The notes: a model not told the origin generated them from the letters alone. A stretch of DNA of 48,282 nucleotides from an uncultured Bacillota bacterium (GCA_949290475.1 CASESB010000006.1:1-48282), one strand, 5' to 3'; positions 24,277 to 34,890 are shown, counted from the first letter of the stretch. Numbers and translations are program-made.

Positions 24277-25554
24277 TCAGCGGGCAGCCGCTATGCGTCT
24301 TATGAGCGTGCCTGCTATGCCTCCGGCTATCGCGAAGACGCACCAGCCGAAGCCGATGGAATACAGAGGCATCTTGCTGACGAACGGCAGCACCAGGAGC
24401 TCGTAGCTTTGGAGTATCTCCAGCAGGCTGCCGATGAGCGCACCCAGCACGGCGCCTCTGAGCGTGAATGCCGATACGATGTTTGGGAACAGCGACATGA
24501 CTATCAGCGTCAGGGCACCCGGATATACGAGGCTCAGTATCGGCTCCGCCAGCATGACGATCTGGTCGATGCCGAAATTGCCGATCACGGCGCTGAAAAG
24601 ACAGGTGATGACGGCCAGCAGCTTGTAATTGAGCTTTCCGCCTGACAGCGTCCTGAAGTAGTTGGAGCTGGCGCTGACGAGAGCGACTGCCGTCGTCAGA
24701 CAGGCGAGAGTGACGACGATGCCGAGTATGATCACGCCTGCTTTGCCCATCAGGATCTCGGTGATGCTGATGATCAGCGACGAACGGTTGATGTCGAGCG
24801 AGTAGAGCGAGGACGCTGTGGCACCCAGATATGTGAGCCCGCAGTAAACGACGAGTAGGCCGAACGCCGCTACGAGGCTGGCGTTGCGGACAGCCCTGTA
24901 CTTTGCCTTTGGCTGGGTATAACCCTTGGATATGACGCTCTGGACGATGATGATGCCGAATATCATGGCCGCCAGAACGTCCATCGTCTGGTAACCGGCC
25001 AGCACGCCGGCAGGAACTATATTGTCGATCTTAGGGGCGGCGGAGATCTCACCGACAGGCGAGACGATACCGCAGATTATGAGCGCTATCAGTCCGAGAA
25101 AAAGGAACGGCGTCAGAAACTTGCCGAGTATGTCGACTACGGCGGCCTCCTTGATCGTCAGTATGAGAACGATGAAGAAGAACACAAACGAGGTGACGAT
25201 GGGAGAGATGCCGTCGGTAAGCGGCATCACCAGCATCTCGTGAACGGAAGCGCCCGTTCGCGGGATGGCGATGAACGGACCGATGCAGAGAACGATGACG
25301 GACAGCAGCACCTTGCCCGGAATCCTCCCGATCTTATCCGTTATATTCGATATCTCTCCTTCGTTTCTGATCAGTGCGAATATGGCGACGACCGCCAGGC
25401 CGATATCGGCCATGTAGTAGCATATGAATCCCAGAAACCACTGCGGTCCTGCTTCGAGCCCCAGGTAGGGAGGGAAAATTATGTTTCCGGCTCCGAAGAA
25501 CATGGAAAACAGTGCGAAACCTATGACGAGCGTATTGATGATGTTGATCTTCAT
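24277..25554 (-). CDS. brnQ: Branched-chain amino-acid carrier protein (LIVCS family)
   Basis: A 425-residue, about 12-span secondary transporter. It starts MKINIINTLVIGFALFSMFFGAGN in pieces, with FFGAGNIIFPPYLG being the LIVCS signature. Family members take up leucine, isoleucine and valine with sodium or protons. The start is ATG 25552-25554 with AGAGG upstream. It is convergent with the sensory operon and divergent from the D-2-hydroxyacid dehydrogenase gene. Together these suggest amino-acid and 2-oxo/2-hydroxyacid metabolism in this area, though no shared promoter exists. Confidence 0.92.
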   Translation of the reverse strand: MKINIINTLVIGFALFSMFFGAGNIIFPPYLGLEAGPQWFLGFICYYMADIGLAVVAIFALIRNEGEISNITDKIGRIPGKVLLSVIVLCIGPFIAIPRTGASVHEMLVMPLTDGISPIVTSFVFFFIVLILTIKEAAVVDILGKFLTPFLFLGLIALIICGIVSPVGEISAAPKIDNIVPAGVLAGYQTMDVLAAMIFGIIIVQSVISKGYTQPKAKYRAVRNASLVAAFGLLVVYCGLTYLGATASSLYSLDINRSSLIISITEILMGKAGVIILGIVVTLACLTTAVALVSASSNYFRTLSGGKLNYKLLAVITCLFSAVIGNFGIDQIVMLAEPILSLVYPGALTLIVMSLFPNIVSAFTLRGAVLGALIGSLLEILQSYELLVLPFVSKMPLYSIGFGWCVFAIAGGIAGTLIRRIAAAR

Positions 25555-25654
25555 GACTCAAGCCTCTTTGATAAATGATAATTGATGCTCAGATAACGGT
25601 AACACATGGCAGGATAAAAATCAATAAAAATCGCTGCCGCGCATACGGAAGCAC

Positions 25655-25683
25655 TTGAAGGCGAAGGCCGGTTCCGCTACAAT
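25655..25683 (+). promoter_or_regulatory. Promoter of the D-2-hydroxyacid dehydrogenase gene
   Basis: TTGAAG at 25655-25660, 17 bases, TACAAT at 25678-25683, 34 bases ahead of the start codon. Confidence 0.7.
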
Positions 25684-25717
25684 TATATAGTTGGAGAAAA
25701 GAAGGGAAAGGAATTCG

Positions 25718-26713
25718 ATGATGGAAAAATTGCTGGTCATAGGCAGCGAGGGACGGCTGGCCAGGTATACGGCCGACAGCAGTCTCCTGCAGCGCTACGA
25801 CATATCATACGCACCGGTGGGGAGCGAAGACGACGAAATACTGAAAATATGCAGGGATGCGGATTATATACTGGTTGACGCTATCGCCGGAGTGTCGGCG
25901 AGACTGATCGAGAGCATGCCGAGCCTGAAGCTCATCCATTCCGAGGGAGTGGGGTATCAGGGCGTCGATACGGAGGCGGCCGCTGCCAGAGGAATATATG
26001 TGTGCAACTGCAAGGGCATGAATGCCGCCGCCGTAGCGGAGCAGGCCGTACTGCTGATGCTGGGGCTGCTGCGCGATGTGTGCGGCGGAGACGCGAGCGT
26101 CAAAGCCGGCGGACAGATAGAAACCAAGGAGCGATATATGATGGAGGGCAGTCTCAGGGAGCTGGGAGAATGTACCGTGGGCCTGCTCGGATTCGGCGAT
26201 ATAGGCAGGGCGACGGCGAAGCTGCTGCAGGCCTTCGGCAGCCGCGTGGTCTACAGCAAACCGAGGCGGCTGACAGAGGAAGAAGAGAGGATGTACGGCG
26301 TGACCTTCATGGAGCGTGACGAGCTGCTCGCCGCATGCGATATAGTCAGTCTCCATCTGCCGGCAACAGAGGAGACGATGTATATGGCGGATGAGGATTT
26401 TCTTAAGGCGATGAAGCCGGGCTCTTACCTGGTGAATACGTCGAGGGGGCAGCTGGTCGATAACGTGGCGCTGGTGAAGGCGATCGCGGACGGACATCTG
26501 GCGGGAGCCGGTCTGGACACCATAGACGGGGAGCCGGTGCAGCCGGACAATACGCTGCTGACGGCGCCGGAGCATGTGAGAGACAGGCTGCTGCTCAGCT
26601 GCCACATAGGAGGCATTACAGGCGCATCGTTCAGGCGCGGATACGCTACCGTGTGGTCAAATATAGAGAAGGTGAGCAGGGGAGAGACTCCGGATAATAT
26701 AGTCAACATGTGA
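25718..26713 (+). CDS. NAD-dependent D-2-hydroxyacid dehydrogenase
   Basis: About 331 residues. The dinucleotide-binding segment GLLGFGDIGRATAKLL is near residues 150-165. LHLPATEETMYM and VNTSRGQLVDNVALVKAI carry the catalytic Arg, and the catalytic His is in the LLLSCHIGGIT segment. Members reduce 2-oxoacids such as pyruvate, 2-oxoisocaproate, glyoxylate or phosphohydroxypyruvate; the substrate is not readable here. ATG 25718 and ATG 25721 are both placed well after AAAGGA, and the choice is arbitrary. The facing brnQ hints at branched-chain 2-oxoacid reduction, which is only a guess. Confidence 0.88.
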   Translation: MMEKLLVIGSEGRLARYTADSSLLQRYDISYAPVGSEDDEILKICRDADYILVDAIAGVSARLIESMPSLKLIHSEGVGYQGVDTEAAAARGIYVCNCKGMNAAAVAEQAVLLMLGLLRDVCGGDASVKAGGQIETKERYMMEGSLRELGECTVGLLGFGDIGRATAKLLQAFGSRVVYSKPRRLTEEEERMYGVTFMERDELLAACDIVSLHLPATEETMYMADEDFLKAMKPGSYLVNTSRGQLVDNVALVKAIADGHLAGAGLDTIDGEPVQPDNTLLTAPEHVRDRLLLSCHIGGITGASFRRGYATVWSNIEKVSRGETPDNIVNM

Positions 26714-26787
26714 ACAGCCGATATGTGACACGGGAGCGCATATGTGTTAAAATGACAGAGTAATCTGAAGGAAGGGGCGGCTTTGAT

Positions 26788-28038
26788 ATGGTAAAGACGG
26801 TAAAGCTGAAATGCGGTACGACGCTGGTGATGGAAAAGACCGACTACGTCCAGTCGGCGGCGCTCGGCATCTGGGTAAAGGCCGGGGCTGTAGACGAAAG
26901 CGAGGATGTGTCGGGAGTGTCGCACTATATAGAGCACATGATGTTCAAAGGAACGGAGAGCAGGACGGCTAAGGAGATCGCAGCTGATGTGGACAGGATA
27001 GGCGGGATGTTCAACGCTTTTACCGGCAAGGAGGCGACGTGCTATTATATAAAAACTCTCTCATCCAACATCTGCAAGGGGGCGGAGATCCTGCTCGATA
27101 TGCTGACGTGCTCGAAATTCGACCCCGAGGAAATGGACAAGGAGCGTCAGGTAATATTCGAGGAGATAAAGATGGTCAAGGACAGCCCCGACGACGATGT
27201 GTTCGATACGATATCGGAGCTGGTGGCCAGCGGCAATCCGTTCGGCAGGAGCATACTGGGAACGCCGGAGAGTCTTTCCGGCATCGACCGGGATAAGCTG
27301 ACCGGATACTACAGGGAAAAATACGCCAGAGACAGCATTGTGGTCGCCGTAGCGGGGAATTTTGACGAGGACGCGGTCAGGGAGATATTTGAAAACAGGC
27401 TCCTGTCGCTCAATGAAAGCAGGCAGCCGCGGCAGCTCGAGGTCGGCGCGTATCGGCAGAGCTTCAACGTCAAGGAACGCGATATAGAGCAGACGCATAT
27501 ATGCCTGGCTGCGCCGGGCGTTTCGCTGGACGACGACCGCTATTACGCCTTCGTGCTTATGAACAGCATACTGGGCGGCAGCATGAGCTCCAGACTGTTC
27601 CAGAACATCAGAGAGGAAAAAGGTCTTGCGTATTCGGTGTATTCGACGAATTCATTTGCCAGCAGCTGGGGATATTTCAGCATATACGCCGGCGTGGCTC
27701 ACGATAAGGCGGAGGCGGCGCTTGACGCCATAAGGTACGAGCTCGACGAGCTGCGAAAAAGCGGCGTTACGGCGGAGGAGCTGGCCATGGCCAAGGAACA
27801 GGTGAAGAGCGCATACATATTCGGGCTGGAGAACGTAAACAGCAGGATGTTTTCCATAGGGAAGAACGAGCTGCTGCTCGATAAGGTATATACGCCGGAG
27901 GAGGTGCTGAGAGGCTTCGACGGCGTGACGGAAAACGATGTGCTGGAGGCGGCGTCGATGATAGGCGACTACAGCGCCTATTGCGGAGCGGCCGTTACCG
28001 GCAGGAGCTTTGATCTGGAAGGGTTAGTGAGAGGATGA
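26788..28038 (+). CDS. M16-family zinc peptidase
   Basis: A 416-residue pitrilysin-family metalloprotease. The inverted zinc motif HxxEH is in [12 protein letters not shown] (about residues 47-58), and the downstream glutamate ligand is expected about 75 residues later in the region around E126-E131. The C-terminal half has the R/Y-type segment [15 protein letters not shown]. It is a Firmicutes mitochondrial-processing-peptidase-like protein, usually near pnp and dut. AAGGAAGGGG precedes ATG 26788. It overlaps dut by four bases (ATGA). The physiological substrate is unknown. Confidence 0.92.
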   Translation: MVKTVKLKCGTTLVMEKTDYVQSAALGIWVKAGAVDESEDVSGVSHYIEHMMFKGTESRTAKEIAADVDRIGGMFNAFTGKEATCYYIKTLSSNICKGAEILLDMLTCSKFDPEEMDKERQVIFEEIKMVKDSPDDDVFDTISELVASGNPFGRSILGTPESLSGIDRDKLTGYYREKYARDSIVVAVAGNFDEDAVREIFENRLLSLNESRQPRQLEVGAYRQSFNVKERDIEQTHICLAAPGVSLDDDRYYAFVLMNSILGGSMSSRLFQNIREEKGLAYSVYSTNSFASSWGYFSIYAGVAHDKAEAALDAIRYELDELRKSGVTAEELAMAKEQVKSAYIFGLENVNSRMFSIGKNELLLDKVYTPEEVLRGFDGVTENDVLEAASMIGDYSAYCGAAVTGRSFDLEGLVRG

Positions 28039-28463
28039 AGATAAGGATAAAGACATTGTCAGGCGTGATGCCGAAGTATGAGACGGAAGGCTCGGCAGGC
28101 ATGGACATAAGAGCGTTCTTAGAGGAGCCGGTGACTATAGAGCCGGGCGGAAGAGCGCTGATACCGACGGGACTGTTCATGGAGATACCGGAAGGATACG
28201 AGGTGCAGATAAGGGCCAGGAGCGGTCTGGCCGTGAAGCACGGCATAGGGCTGACGAACGGCATAGGAACGATAGACAGCGATTACCGCGGCGAGGTGAA
28301 GGTCGCGCTCATCAACTGGGGCGAGGAGCCGTTCGTGGTAAACGACGGAGACAGGATAGCGCAGATGGTGGTCGCCGCATACGTCAAAGCGCAGACGGAG
28401 GAGGCGGAAGAGCTGAGCGAAACGGGACGAGGCGCCGGCGGCTTCGGCCATACGGGCGTGTGA
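28035..28463 (+). CDS. dut: dUTP diphosphatase
   Basis: A 142-residue trimeric dUTPase that hydrolyses dUTP to dUMP and pyrophosphate. All five motifs are visible in order: SAGMDIRAF (motif 1), [11 protein letters not shown] (2), [15 protein letters not shown] (3, catalytic Asp), GDRIAQMVV (4) and the glycine-rich [10 protein letters not shown] tail (5) that closes over the substrate. The length is typical. ATGA overlap with the peptidase gene and a short gap to the dNTPase gene put nucleotide-pool cleaning and DNA replication genes in one operon. Confidence 0.97.
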   Translation: MKIRIKTLSGVMPKYETEGSAGMDIRAFLEEPVTIEPGGRALIPTGLFMEIPEGYEVQIRARSGLAVKHGIGLTNGIGTIDSDYRGEVKVALINWGEEPFVVNDGDRIAQMVVAAYVKAQTEEAEELSETGRGAGGFGHTGV

Positions 28464-28482
28464 TAACGAGCATGGGGGACAG

Positions 28483-29478
28483 ATGATAGGCAGGATTGAT
28501 CTGGAAAAAAGAGAATATGAATATCTGACCCGGTATGCCGCCAAGGCTGCGGAGAGCAGGGGCAGAGCCATATACGAGGAAAAATGCTCCGTGCGTACTG
28601 ATTTTCAGCGCGACCGTGACAGGATAATCCATTCCAAGGCGTTCAGAAGGCTGATGCACAAGACGCAGGTGTTCCTGGCGCCGGAGGGAGATCATTACAG
28701 GACGAGACTCACGCATACGATAGAGGTGTCGCAGATAGCCAGGACGATAGCTAGGGGCGCCGGACTTAACGAGGATCTCGCAGAGGCTATAGCCATGGGT
28801 CACGATCTGGGCCATACGCCGTTCGGTCACAGCGGAGAGTCCATCCTGAACGGGATATATCCGGGCGGGTTCAGGCATAACGTCCAGAGCCTGAGAGTGG
28901 TGGACGTGCTGGAATCGGGTTCGTCGGGAAGGCGCGGGATGAATCTCACCTTCGAGGTGCGTGACGGGATCCTGAACCATACGGGCAGCGTGATGCCGGC
29001 AACGGCCGAGGGGCAGGTGGTAAAGACGAGCGACAGGATCGCATACATCAACCATGATATAGACGATGCGATCAGAAGCGGCATCATAACGGTCGATGAT
29101 CTGCCGCGAGAAGCGATAGAGATCCTGGGAGATACTCACAAGAAGAGGATAGATACTCTCGTCAGGGATATGATCGAAAACAGCTTCGACAGACCTACCG
29201 CGCAGCTGAGCAGGGAGAAGACGGAGGCCATGAACAGCCTGAGAGCGTTCATGTTTGAAAACGTATATCACAACAGCAGAGTCAAGAGAGCTGAGGACAT
29301 GGAGCATGCAGAGCAGATCATAACCTCGCTCTACGATTACTATCTGCATCATCCGCAGTCGCTGCCGGAGGATCTGAGGGCGATGGAGGGCGAGTTCAGC
29401 ACCGAAGAGCTGGTCAAGGATCATATCGCCGGCATGACGGACAGGTATGCCATGAATCTGTACGACGAGCTTTTCTGA
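28483..29478 (+). CDS. dgt: dGTP triphosphohydrolase-like HD protein
   Basis: A 331-residue HD-superfamily dNTP triphosphohydrolase. RLMHKTQVFLAPEGDHYRTR and the HD ligands THTIEVSQIARTIAR and GHDLGHTPFGHSGE are standard. NHDIDDAIRSG supplies the last Asp ligand. Such enzymes cut dNTPs to deoxynucleoside and triphosphate. The short clostridial form, about 330 residues, normally precedes dnaG-rpoD, as here. A GGGGGACAG site precedes ATG 28483. Substrate preference (dGTP or others) cannot be told. Confidence 0.92.
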   Translation: MIGRIDLEKREYEYLTRYAAKAAESRGRAIYEEKCSVRTDFQRDRDRIIHSKAFRRLMHKTQVFLAPEGDHYRTRLTHTIEVSQIARTIARGAGLNEDLAEAIAMGHDLGHTPFGHSGESILNGIYPGGFRHNVQSLRVVDVLESGSSGRRGMNLTFEVRDGILNHTGSVMPATAEGQVVKTSDRIAYINHDIDDAIRSGIITVDDLPREAIEILGDTHKKRIDTLVRDMIENSFDRPTAQLSREKTEAMNSLRAFMFENVYHNSRVKRAEDMEHAEQIITSLYDYYLHHPQSLPEDLRAMEGEFSTEELVKDHIAGMTDRYAMNLYDELF

Positions 29479-29493
29479 CGGATATGCGAAGCC

Positions 29494-29515
29494 GCCGCAT
29501 GCGGCAACTTTTTAC
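29494..29515 (+). terminator. Weak hairpin after dgt
   Basis: GCCGC (29494-29498), AT, GCGGC (29501-29505), then AAC and five T. It is short and may only attenuate transcription ahead of dnaG. Confidence 0.35.
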
Positions 29516-29587
29516 AGGCATTTAAAAAGGAAAAGAACCGCTCGCGTCGTATATATATAGTGAAGTGTGTTGTACAGAGAGGCGGAC

Positions 29588-31342
29588 GTGAGCGGAAATA
29601 ATCAGACAAATATAGTAGATGAGATAAAGAGCAGGTGTAATATCGTTGATATCATAGGCAGAGTTGTGCCTCTCAAACGGGCGGGGAGCAACTACAAGGG
29701 CATATGCCCTTTTCATAACGAAAAAACACCTTCTTTTGTTGTTTCTGAGACAAAACAGATATTCACGTGCTTCGGCTGCGGCGCTACAGGCGATCTGTTC
29801 GAGTTCGTCATGCGCTATTACAACCTGGACTTCAGAGGCGCTCTCGAAATGCTGGCAAAGGAATACGGCATCAGTCTGGAGGGCGCATTCAGCGGCGGAA
29901 ACAAGCATAATGAGGAGCTTTACGAGGTAAACCGTCAGGCGGCCAGATTCTTTTACAGAGCCATGCGTGAGCGCGCCAATCCCGGATATACCTATATGAA
30001 GAACAGAGGCATATCGGAGGAGACGCTCAACCGCTTCGGCATAGGATACGCCGACGACAGCTGGGACAGCCTCTACCACTACCTGAGAAATCAGGGCATA
30101 GAGGATGAAAAGATGATAGAGCTGGGTCTGGTATCCAAATCAGGGAAGGGTCATTTTGACAAGTTTCGCGGCCGGGTGATATTCCCGATCCAGAATACGC
30201 GGGGCAAGGTCATAGGCTTTGGCGGCAGGATCATAGGGGACGGCGAGCCCAAGTACCTCAATTCGCCGGAAAGTCCGGTCTTCAAGAAGAAAAACAATCT
30301 CTACGGGCTGAACCTGACGGGCAGCGATGTGCGCAGAGAGGATGCGATCGTGCTGGTCGAAGGGTATATGGACGTCGTCTCGCTGTACCAGGCCGGCGTC
30401 AGGAACGTGTCGGCGTCACTGGGAACGGCGCTGACGGAGAACCAGGTCAAGCTGATAAAGCGCTATACGAAAAACGTGTTTCTTTCATACGATGCGGATC
30501 AGGCGGGACAGAAGGCAGCTCTCAGAGGAATGGAGATCCTGTACGGCGAAAACTGCAACGCCAGGGTGCTGAAGGTGACGGAGGGCAAGGACCCCGATGA
30601 GTTCGTAAAGAAAAACGGCAAGAGCGCTTTCGTCGGGCTGATGGACGAGGCGCTGCCTTACGGCGATTTCAGGCTGGGGTATCTGAGAAACGGATACGAT
30701 ATCGACGACAGTCAGCAGCGCATAGAGTATACCGAGGCGGCCATAGACGTGCTCAGAGGGATGAAACCGGTCGAAGCCGATATATACATCAAGAAGCTGG
30801 CGGCTGAGACGGGAATATCGGAAGGGGCGATAAGGTCGCAGTACTCCGCGGGCGGAAGCGGCGACACGTATGCGTCACGGCCTCCGGCGACGATCTACGA
30901 GGAGCGGAGCGGTGAGAAGGCCGAAGCAGATATGCCTCTGGTGGAAAAGGATCTCATAAAGCTGATGATGCTGGACGCGTCATTCAGGGAACTGCCTGAA
31001 GACATCAGAGAAGAGGCCTTTCGCAGTGAACAGGGCAGGAGCATATACGAGAGCCTGATGGCGGCCTCCGCTGACGGAGCCGCAGACCCGGCGAAGATCA
31101 GGGAGATGCTGGGAGAAGAGGCTGCGGAATGCTTCGCCGATATAGAGGAGATGGTGATACCGGCAGGCAGGGAACAGGAGATGTTTGAAGACTGTACTGC
31201 CAAGATCAGGCGCGAAATGCTGAAGCGCAGAGAGCATGAGCTGATGATAAGGCTTTCCATGGCGGACGACGATATCGGCCAGGAGGAGATAGAGGCTCTG
31301 ATGAAGCAGTTGATACAGATACAGAAGGAATTGAAGAACTGA
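29588..31342 (+). CDS. dnaG: DNA primase
   Basis: A 584-residue primase that makes RNA primers at the replication fork. The N-terminal CHC2 zinc finger ([11 protein letters not shown] to [10 protein letters not shown], about residues 36-60) is followed by the catalytic core with TOPRIM motifs [13 protein letters not shown] and [11 protein letters not shown], then a helicase-binding C-terminus. GTG 29588 is preferred because AGAGAGG ends five bases before it; an in-frame GTG at 29567 lacks a site. It lies 14 bases ahead of rpoD, the classic macromolecular-synthesis pair. Confidence 0.96.
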   Translation: MSGNNQTNIVDEIKSRCNIVDIIGRVVPLKRAGSNYKGICPFHNEKTPSFVVSETKQIFTCFGCGATGDLFEFVMRYYNLDFRGALEMLAKEYGISLEGAFSGGNKHNEELYEVNRQAARFFYRAMRERANPGYTYMKNRGISEETLNRFGIGYADDSWDSLYHYLRNQGIEDEKMIELGLVSKSGKGHFDKFRGRVIFPIQNTRGKVIGFGGRIIGDGEPKYLNSPESPVFKKKNNLYGLNLTGSDVRREDAIVLVEGYMDVVSLYQAGVRNVSASLGTALTENQVKLIKRYTKNVFLSYDADQAGQKAALRGMEILYGENCNARVLKVTEGKDPDEFVKKNGKSAFVGLMDEALPYGDFRLGYLRNGYDIDDSQQRIEYTEAAIDVLRGMKPVEADIYIKKLAAETGISEGAIRSQYSAGGSGDTYASRPPATIYEERSGEKAEADMPLVEKDLIKLMMLDASFRELPEDIREEAFRSEQGRSIYESLMAASADGAADPAKIREMLGEEAAECFADIEEMVIPAGREQEMFEDCTAKIRREMLKRREHELMIRLSMADDDIGQEEIEALMKQLIQIQKELKN

Positions 31343-31356
31343 GGTGGAACGGGAAA

Positions 31357-32628
31357 ATGACAGACATAAAAGACAATGTGATAGATGAAGCGGCAGTGGA
31401 AGCGGCGGAAAACGAGATGTTCGACGGCGAGCTGCCGGAGGAAGAGGATATGATACCTTCCGATCTGGATCAGGAGGAGAGCACGATCGACGACGAGACG
31501 AAGACGAGGATAATAAACGAGCTGGCCGAAAAGGCGGCGGCCAGAGGGAAAAAGGTGCTTTCGTATTCGGAGGTGTCGGACAAGCTGGGCGATATGGATA
31601 TCGACAAGGATCAGATGGATGACATATACGACAGCCTGATGAGCAAGGGTATAGAGGTGAACCTTGACAATGAGCCGGATGATATGGAGCTGATGGAGAT
31701 GGACGACGACGATGTGGACGATCCGGAGGTAGACGCGGTTATCGCGGAAAACCCGGACGCCAAGGAGATCGACCTTGAAGCCACAATCTCCAAGAACATA
31801 GCGGTGGACGACCCGGTGAGGATGTACCTGAAGGAGATCGGCAAGGTGCCGCTGCTTACGGCGCAGGAGGAGATCGATCTGGCCAAGAGGATGGAACAGG
31901 GCGACGAGTACGCCAAGCAGAAGCTGTGCGAAGCGAATCTGAGGCTGGTAGTAAGTATAGCCAAGAAATACGTAGGCAGGGGCATGCTGTTCCTCGATCT
32001 TATCCAGGAGGGAAATCTGGGTCTCATCAAGGCCGTTGATAAATTCGACTGGACTAAGGGCTACAAGTTCAGTACATACGCTACCTGGTGGATAAGACAG
32101 GCCATAACGAGATCCATCGCCGACCAGGCGAGAACGATCAGGATACCGGTACACATGGTCGAGACCATAAACAAGCTGATCAGAGTTTCCAGACAGCTGC
32201 TGCAGGAGGAAGGGCGAGAGCCGACCCCGGACGAGATAGCTGCCGAGATGGGGATCTCGGTGGAAAAGGTGAGAGAGATACTGAAGATATCTCAGGAACC
32301 GGTTTCACTGGAAACGCCTATCGGCGAGGAAGAGGACAGCCATCTGGGCGACTTCATACCGGACGATGATGCGCCGGCGCCGGCGGAAGCGGCAGCGTTT
32401 TCCATGCTCAAGGAGCAGCTTGTAGACGTGCTGGGTACGCTGACGGAGAGGGAGCAGAAGGTGCTCAAGCTCAGATTCGGACTTGAGGACGGCAGAGCCA
32501 GAACGCTGGAAGAGGTGGGCAAGAAGTTCGACGTCACACGTGAAAGAATAAGACAGATAGAGGCTAAGGCTCTCAGGAAGCTCAGGCATCCTACCAGGAG
32601 CAAGAAGCTAAAGGACTATCTGGAATAG
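31357..32628 (+). CDS. rpoD: RNA polymerase primary sigma factor (SigA/RpoD)
   Basis: A 423-residue housekeeping sigma factor. An acidic region 1.1 fills about the first 140 residues. Region 1.2 begins [17 protein letters not shown]. Region 2 has [19 protein letters not shown] and [14 protein letters not shown] (-10 recognition). Region 3 follows, and region 4 has [31 protein letters not shown] (-35 recognition, written here in part). This sigma would read the TTGACA/TATAAT promoters seen across the window. It is cotranscribed with dnaG. Confidence 0.98.
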   Translation: MTDIKDNVIDEAAVEAAENEMFDGELPEEEDMIPSDLDQEESTIDDETKTRIINELAEKAAARGKKVLSYSEVSDKLGDMDIDKDQMDDIYDSLMSKGIEVNLDNEPDDMELMEMDDDDVDDPEVDAVIAENPDAKEIDLEATISKNIAVDDPVRMYLKEIGKVPLLTAQEEIDLAKRMEQGDEYAKQKLCEANLRLVVSIAKKYVGRGMLFLDLIQEGNLGLIKAVDKFDWTKGYKFSTYATWWIRQAITRSIADQARTIRIPVHMVETINKLIRVSRQLLQEEGREPTPDEIAAEMGISVEKVREILKISQEPVSLETPIGEEEDSHLGDFIPDDDAPAPAEAAAFSMLKEQLVDVLGTLTEREQKVLKLRFGLEDGRARTLEEVGKKFDVTRERIRQIEAKALRKLRHPTRSKKLKDYLE

Positions 32629-32637
32629 AGGTTGATG

Positions 32638-33396
32638 ATGAATCTCAACGAGAGACTGCTGCGGATAGCGGACAGGATAGAAAACGGAGAAACCATGGCT
32701 GATATCGGCACAGACCATGGTTTCTTGCCTATATATCTCCTGGAAACGGGCATATCACCGAAAGTGATCATGACGGACATCAGCGAGCCTTCGCTGATGA
32801 AGGGCCGTCAGAATTTCAACGGACGGCTGAGCGGCATGGAGGATCGCGCCGATTTCAGAGCGGGCAGCGGCATATCCGTGCTGGCGCCGGAAGAGGTGTC
32901 AACGGTCGTTATCGCCGGCATGGGCGGACGCCTCATATGCGATATATTGGCGGAGGATATGGAGAAGACGAGATCGTTCAAAAAATTCATACTGCAGCCG
33001 CGGACGAAGCAGGGAGAGCTGCGAAGGTGGCTGCTGGAGAACGGATTCGCGATAACGCACGAGGATCTGGTGTATGAAGGGGCGCATATCCCTGAGATAA
33101 TAACGGCCGTGCCGTATCGCGGAGACGCCGGTGCAGCAGCGCTAGCCGCAGCCGGAGACGCGGCCGGAGATGCGTCCGCGACGTATGAGGGTATCGATAA
33201 GCCGGCCGTATTCTACGACGTGCCGCCGTGGATAAAAAAAGCCACGGGCCCGGTGGAGGAGTTTATCGAGAGAAGGCTGAATACGGAAAAGCGCAAGCTG
33301 GAGAGGGTCATGCTGTCCAGCGTGAGAAACAGAGAGCTGGAGAGCAGGATCTGCGACAACATATATTACCTTAAACATTTGCAGGGGGAGAAATGA
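32638..33396 (+). CDS. trmK: tRNA (adenine-22-N1)-methyltransferase
   Basis: A 252-residue class I SAM methyltransferase of the TrmK family (formerly DUF633/COG2384), which methylates A22 in some tRNAs. ADIGTDHGFLPIYLLETG is the SAM-binding loop. VVIAGMGGRLICDIL and LQPRTKQGELRRWLLENGF are family segments. An Ala/Asp-rich insert near residues 165-185 is unusual but in a loop. ATG 32638 is six bases after AGAGG; upstream TTG and ATG starts are too close to it. It is placed between rpoD and the Nif3-like gene, a normal clostridial order. Confidence 0.93.
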   Translation: MNLNERLLRIADRIENGETMADIGTDHGFLPIYLLETGISPKVIMTDISEPSLMKGRQNFNGRLSGMEDRADFRAGSGISVLAPEEVSTVVIAGMGGRLICDILAEDMEKTRSFKKFILQPRTKQGELRRWLLENGFAITHEDLVYEGAHIPEIITAVPYRGDAGAAALAAAGDAAGDASATYEGIDKPAVFYDVPPWIKKATGPVEEFIERRLNTEKRKLERVMLSSVRNRELESRICDNIYYLKHLQGEK

Positions 33397-34247
33397 AGAT
33401 GGAAGACAGGAACGAAAAGGACAGGGGTCTGACGGTGAACGACATAGCGCAGGCTGTAGAGGAAACAGCGCCGGCGGCGCTGCAGGAGGCCTGGGATAAC
33501 AGCGGCCTTCTCATAGGCTTCGGGGAAAAGCGCGTCGATAAGCTGCTCATATGCCTGGAGATCGATGAGAGTGTAGCCGACGAGGCTGTGGACATGGGAG
33601 CCGGGATGGTGATCACGCATCATCCGCTCATATTCGACGGGATAAAGGCGCTCGACAGCCGCGATGCTGATGACAGAGCTGTGATGAAGCTGATAGAGGC
33701 GGGGATATCGGTATATTCGTGCCATACGCCTTTTGATAAGGTCAAGGGCGGCAACAACGACGCGCTGGCGGCCATGATAGGCTTGTTGTCGGTGCGCAAC
33801 CTCAGAGGGGGCGCAGTAGCGGCCCCGTCAAAGATGATCGCTGAATACGACGAGGCGGACATAGGGCGCATGGGCAGGTTCAAAAAGGCGATGAACTGCA
33901 GAGAGGCGCTGAACCTCGTGGCCGCTCAGCTGGAGATGAGCCTCAGACAGCTGAGGTTCGTGGGAGATCTCGACAGAGAGGTTACGACCGTGGGAATCTG
34001 CACGGGAGCGGGAGCGGATCTCATGAAGCTCGCTGCCGAAGCGGGCTGTCAGCTTTTCATAACGGGAGATGTCAAATACCACGAGGCCAGATATGCGCTG
34101 GCACACGATATATGCGTCATAGATGCAGGCCATTACGGTACCGAAAAGCACTTCGCCGCGACCATGAAGGCGATGCTGGAAAAGAAGCTGCCTGATGTGG
34201 AAATGAGCTTATCGGCAGTCGATCTGGAACCGTTCAGGATGATGTAA
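33393..34247 (+). CDS. Nif3-like dinuclear metal-centre protein
   Basis: A 284-residue protein of the NIF3/DUF34 family, hexameric with a two-metal site. Metal ligands are in GMVITHHPLIF (His pair), CHTPFDKVKGGNND, and the late FITGDVKYHEAR and DAGHYGTEKHF segments. The biochemical role is unsettled; GTP cyclohydrolase I type 2 annotation is doubtful. ATGA overlap with trmK is the usual coupling. It ends the operon that began with the M16 peptidase or dnaG genes. Confidence 0.92.
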   Translation: MKMEDRNEKDRGLTVNDIAQAVEETAPAALQEAWDNSGLLIGFGEKRVDKLLICLEIDESVADEAVDMGAGMVITHHPLIFDGIKALDSRDADDRAVMKLIEAGISVYSCHTPFDKVKGGNNDALAAMIGLLSVRNLRGGAVAAPSKMIAEYDEADIGRMGRFKKAMNCREALNLVAAQLEMSLRQLRFVGDLDREVTTVGICTGAGADLMKLAAEAGCQLFITGDVKYHEARYALAHDICVIDAGHYGTEKHFAATMKAMLEKKLPDVEMSLSAVDLEPFRMM

Positions 34248-34255
34248 GAGTTTTC

Positions 34256-34284
34256 TTTACAAAGAAAGCGATCTGTGATATAAA
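34256..34284 (+). promoter_or_regulatory. Promoter of RNase P RNA gene
   Basis: TTTACA at 34256-34261, 17 bases, TATAAA at 34279-34284, about 20 bases ahead of the mature RNA. Confidence 0.7.
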
Positions 34285-34302
34285 TAATATCGTTATGGAC
34301 TT

Positions 34303-34659
34303 ATATGGGTAAGACTGGCAATCGCGTATACCCGTGCGGTATATGAGGAAAGTCCGGGCTCCGCAGGGCAGGGATGCCGGATAACGTCCGGCGTAGGTAA
34401 CTATAGGGAAAGTGCAACAGAAACACACCGCCGAAACGGGTAATGCCGTGGTAAGGTTGAAATTGTGAGGTAAGAGCTCACAGAGAGGTATGGTAACATA
34501 TCTTTCGTGTAAACCCCATCCGGAGCAAGACCAAAATGGACGCGAAAAAGCGGCGGCCCGTCGCTGTCCGGGATGGTAGGTCGCATGAGCCTGGCGGTAA
34601 CGGCAGGCCAAGATAGATGATTGTCTGATACAGAACCCGGCTTACGTCTTGCCCATATA
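34303..34659 (+). ncRNA. rnpB: RNase P RNA, bacterial class A
   Basis: The conserved P4 and core strings are present: GAGGAAAGTCCGGGCTC near 34346-34362 and ACAGAACCCGGCTTA near 34630-34644. The CGGTAACGGCAGGC segment lies near 34592-34606. The ends pair as helix P1: TATATGGGTAAGAC (34303-34316) with GTCTTGCCCATATA (34646-34659), with one mismatch or wobble. This ribozyme trims tRNA 5' leaders. End points are set by P1 and may be off by a few bases. Confidence 0.95.
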
Positions 34660-34700
34660 TTTCGTAAATAATAAAACGGCGATATTTTGCAATTATTCTC

Positions 34701-34729
34701 TTGCATTAATCTCAAATTATGGTTATAAT
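34701..34729 (+). promoter_or_regulatory. Promoter of tRNA-Leu
   Basis: TTGCAT at 34701-34706, 17 bases, TATAAT at 34724-34729, 18 bases before the tRNA. Confidence 0.8.
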
Positions 34730-34747
34730 ATAAAAGTCGCTGGATAT

Positions 34748-34834
34748 GCGGATATGGCGGAATTGGCAGACGCGCACGGTTCAGGTCCGTGTGAGGGCAA
34801 CTTCATGGGGGTTCGAATCCCTTTATCCGCACCA
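34748..34834 (+). tRNA. tRNA-Leu (anticodon CAG)
   Basis: Acceptor stem GCGGATA (34748-34754) pairs with TATCCGC (34824-34830), followed by encoded ACCA. The anticodon stem CACGG/CCGTG holds loop TTCAGGT, anticodon CAG, reading CUG. A long variable arm (GAGGGCAACTTC region) marks a class II tRNA. GTTCGAATC is the T-loop. CUG is a common Leu codon in this window. Confidence 0.97.
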
Positions 34835-34843
34835 TGATAGGAG

Positions 34844-34890
34844 AAATGCAGATTTTTATGACGGAAGCCATGAAGATTTGCATTTTTTCT
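34844..34890 (+). terminator. Terminator after tRNA-Leu
   Basis: AAATGCA (34844-34850) pairs with TGCATTT (34879-34885), with an inner ATG/CAT stem-loop, and T-rich sequence follows. Confidence 0.6.

Noticed and set aside
34401..34715. Minus-strand frame across RNase P RNA
   Set aside because: The plus strand is an unmistakable RNase P RNA; the frame is fortuitous.
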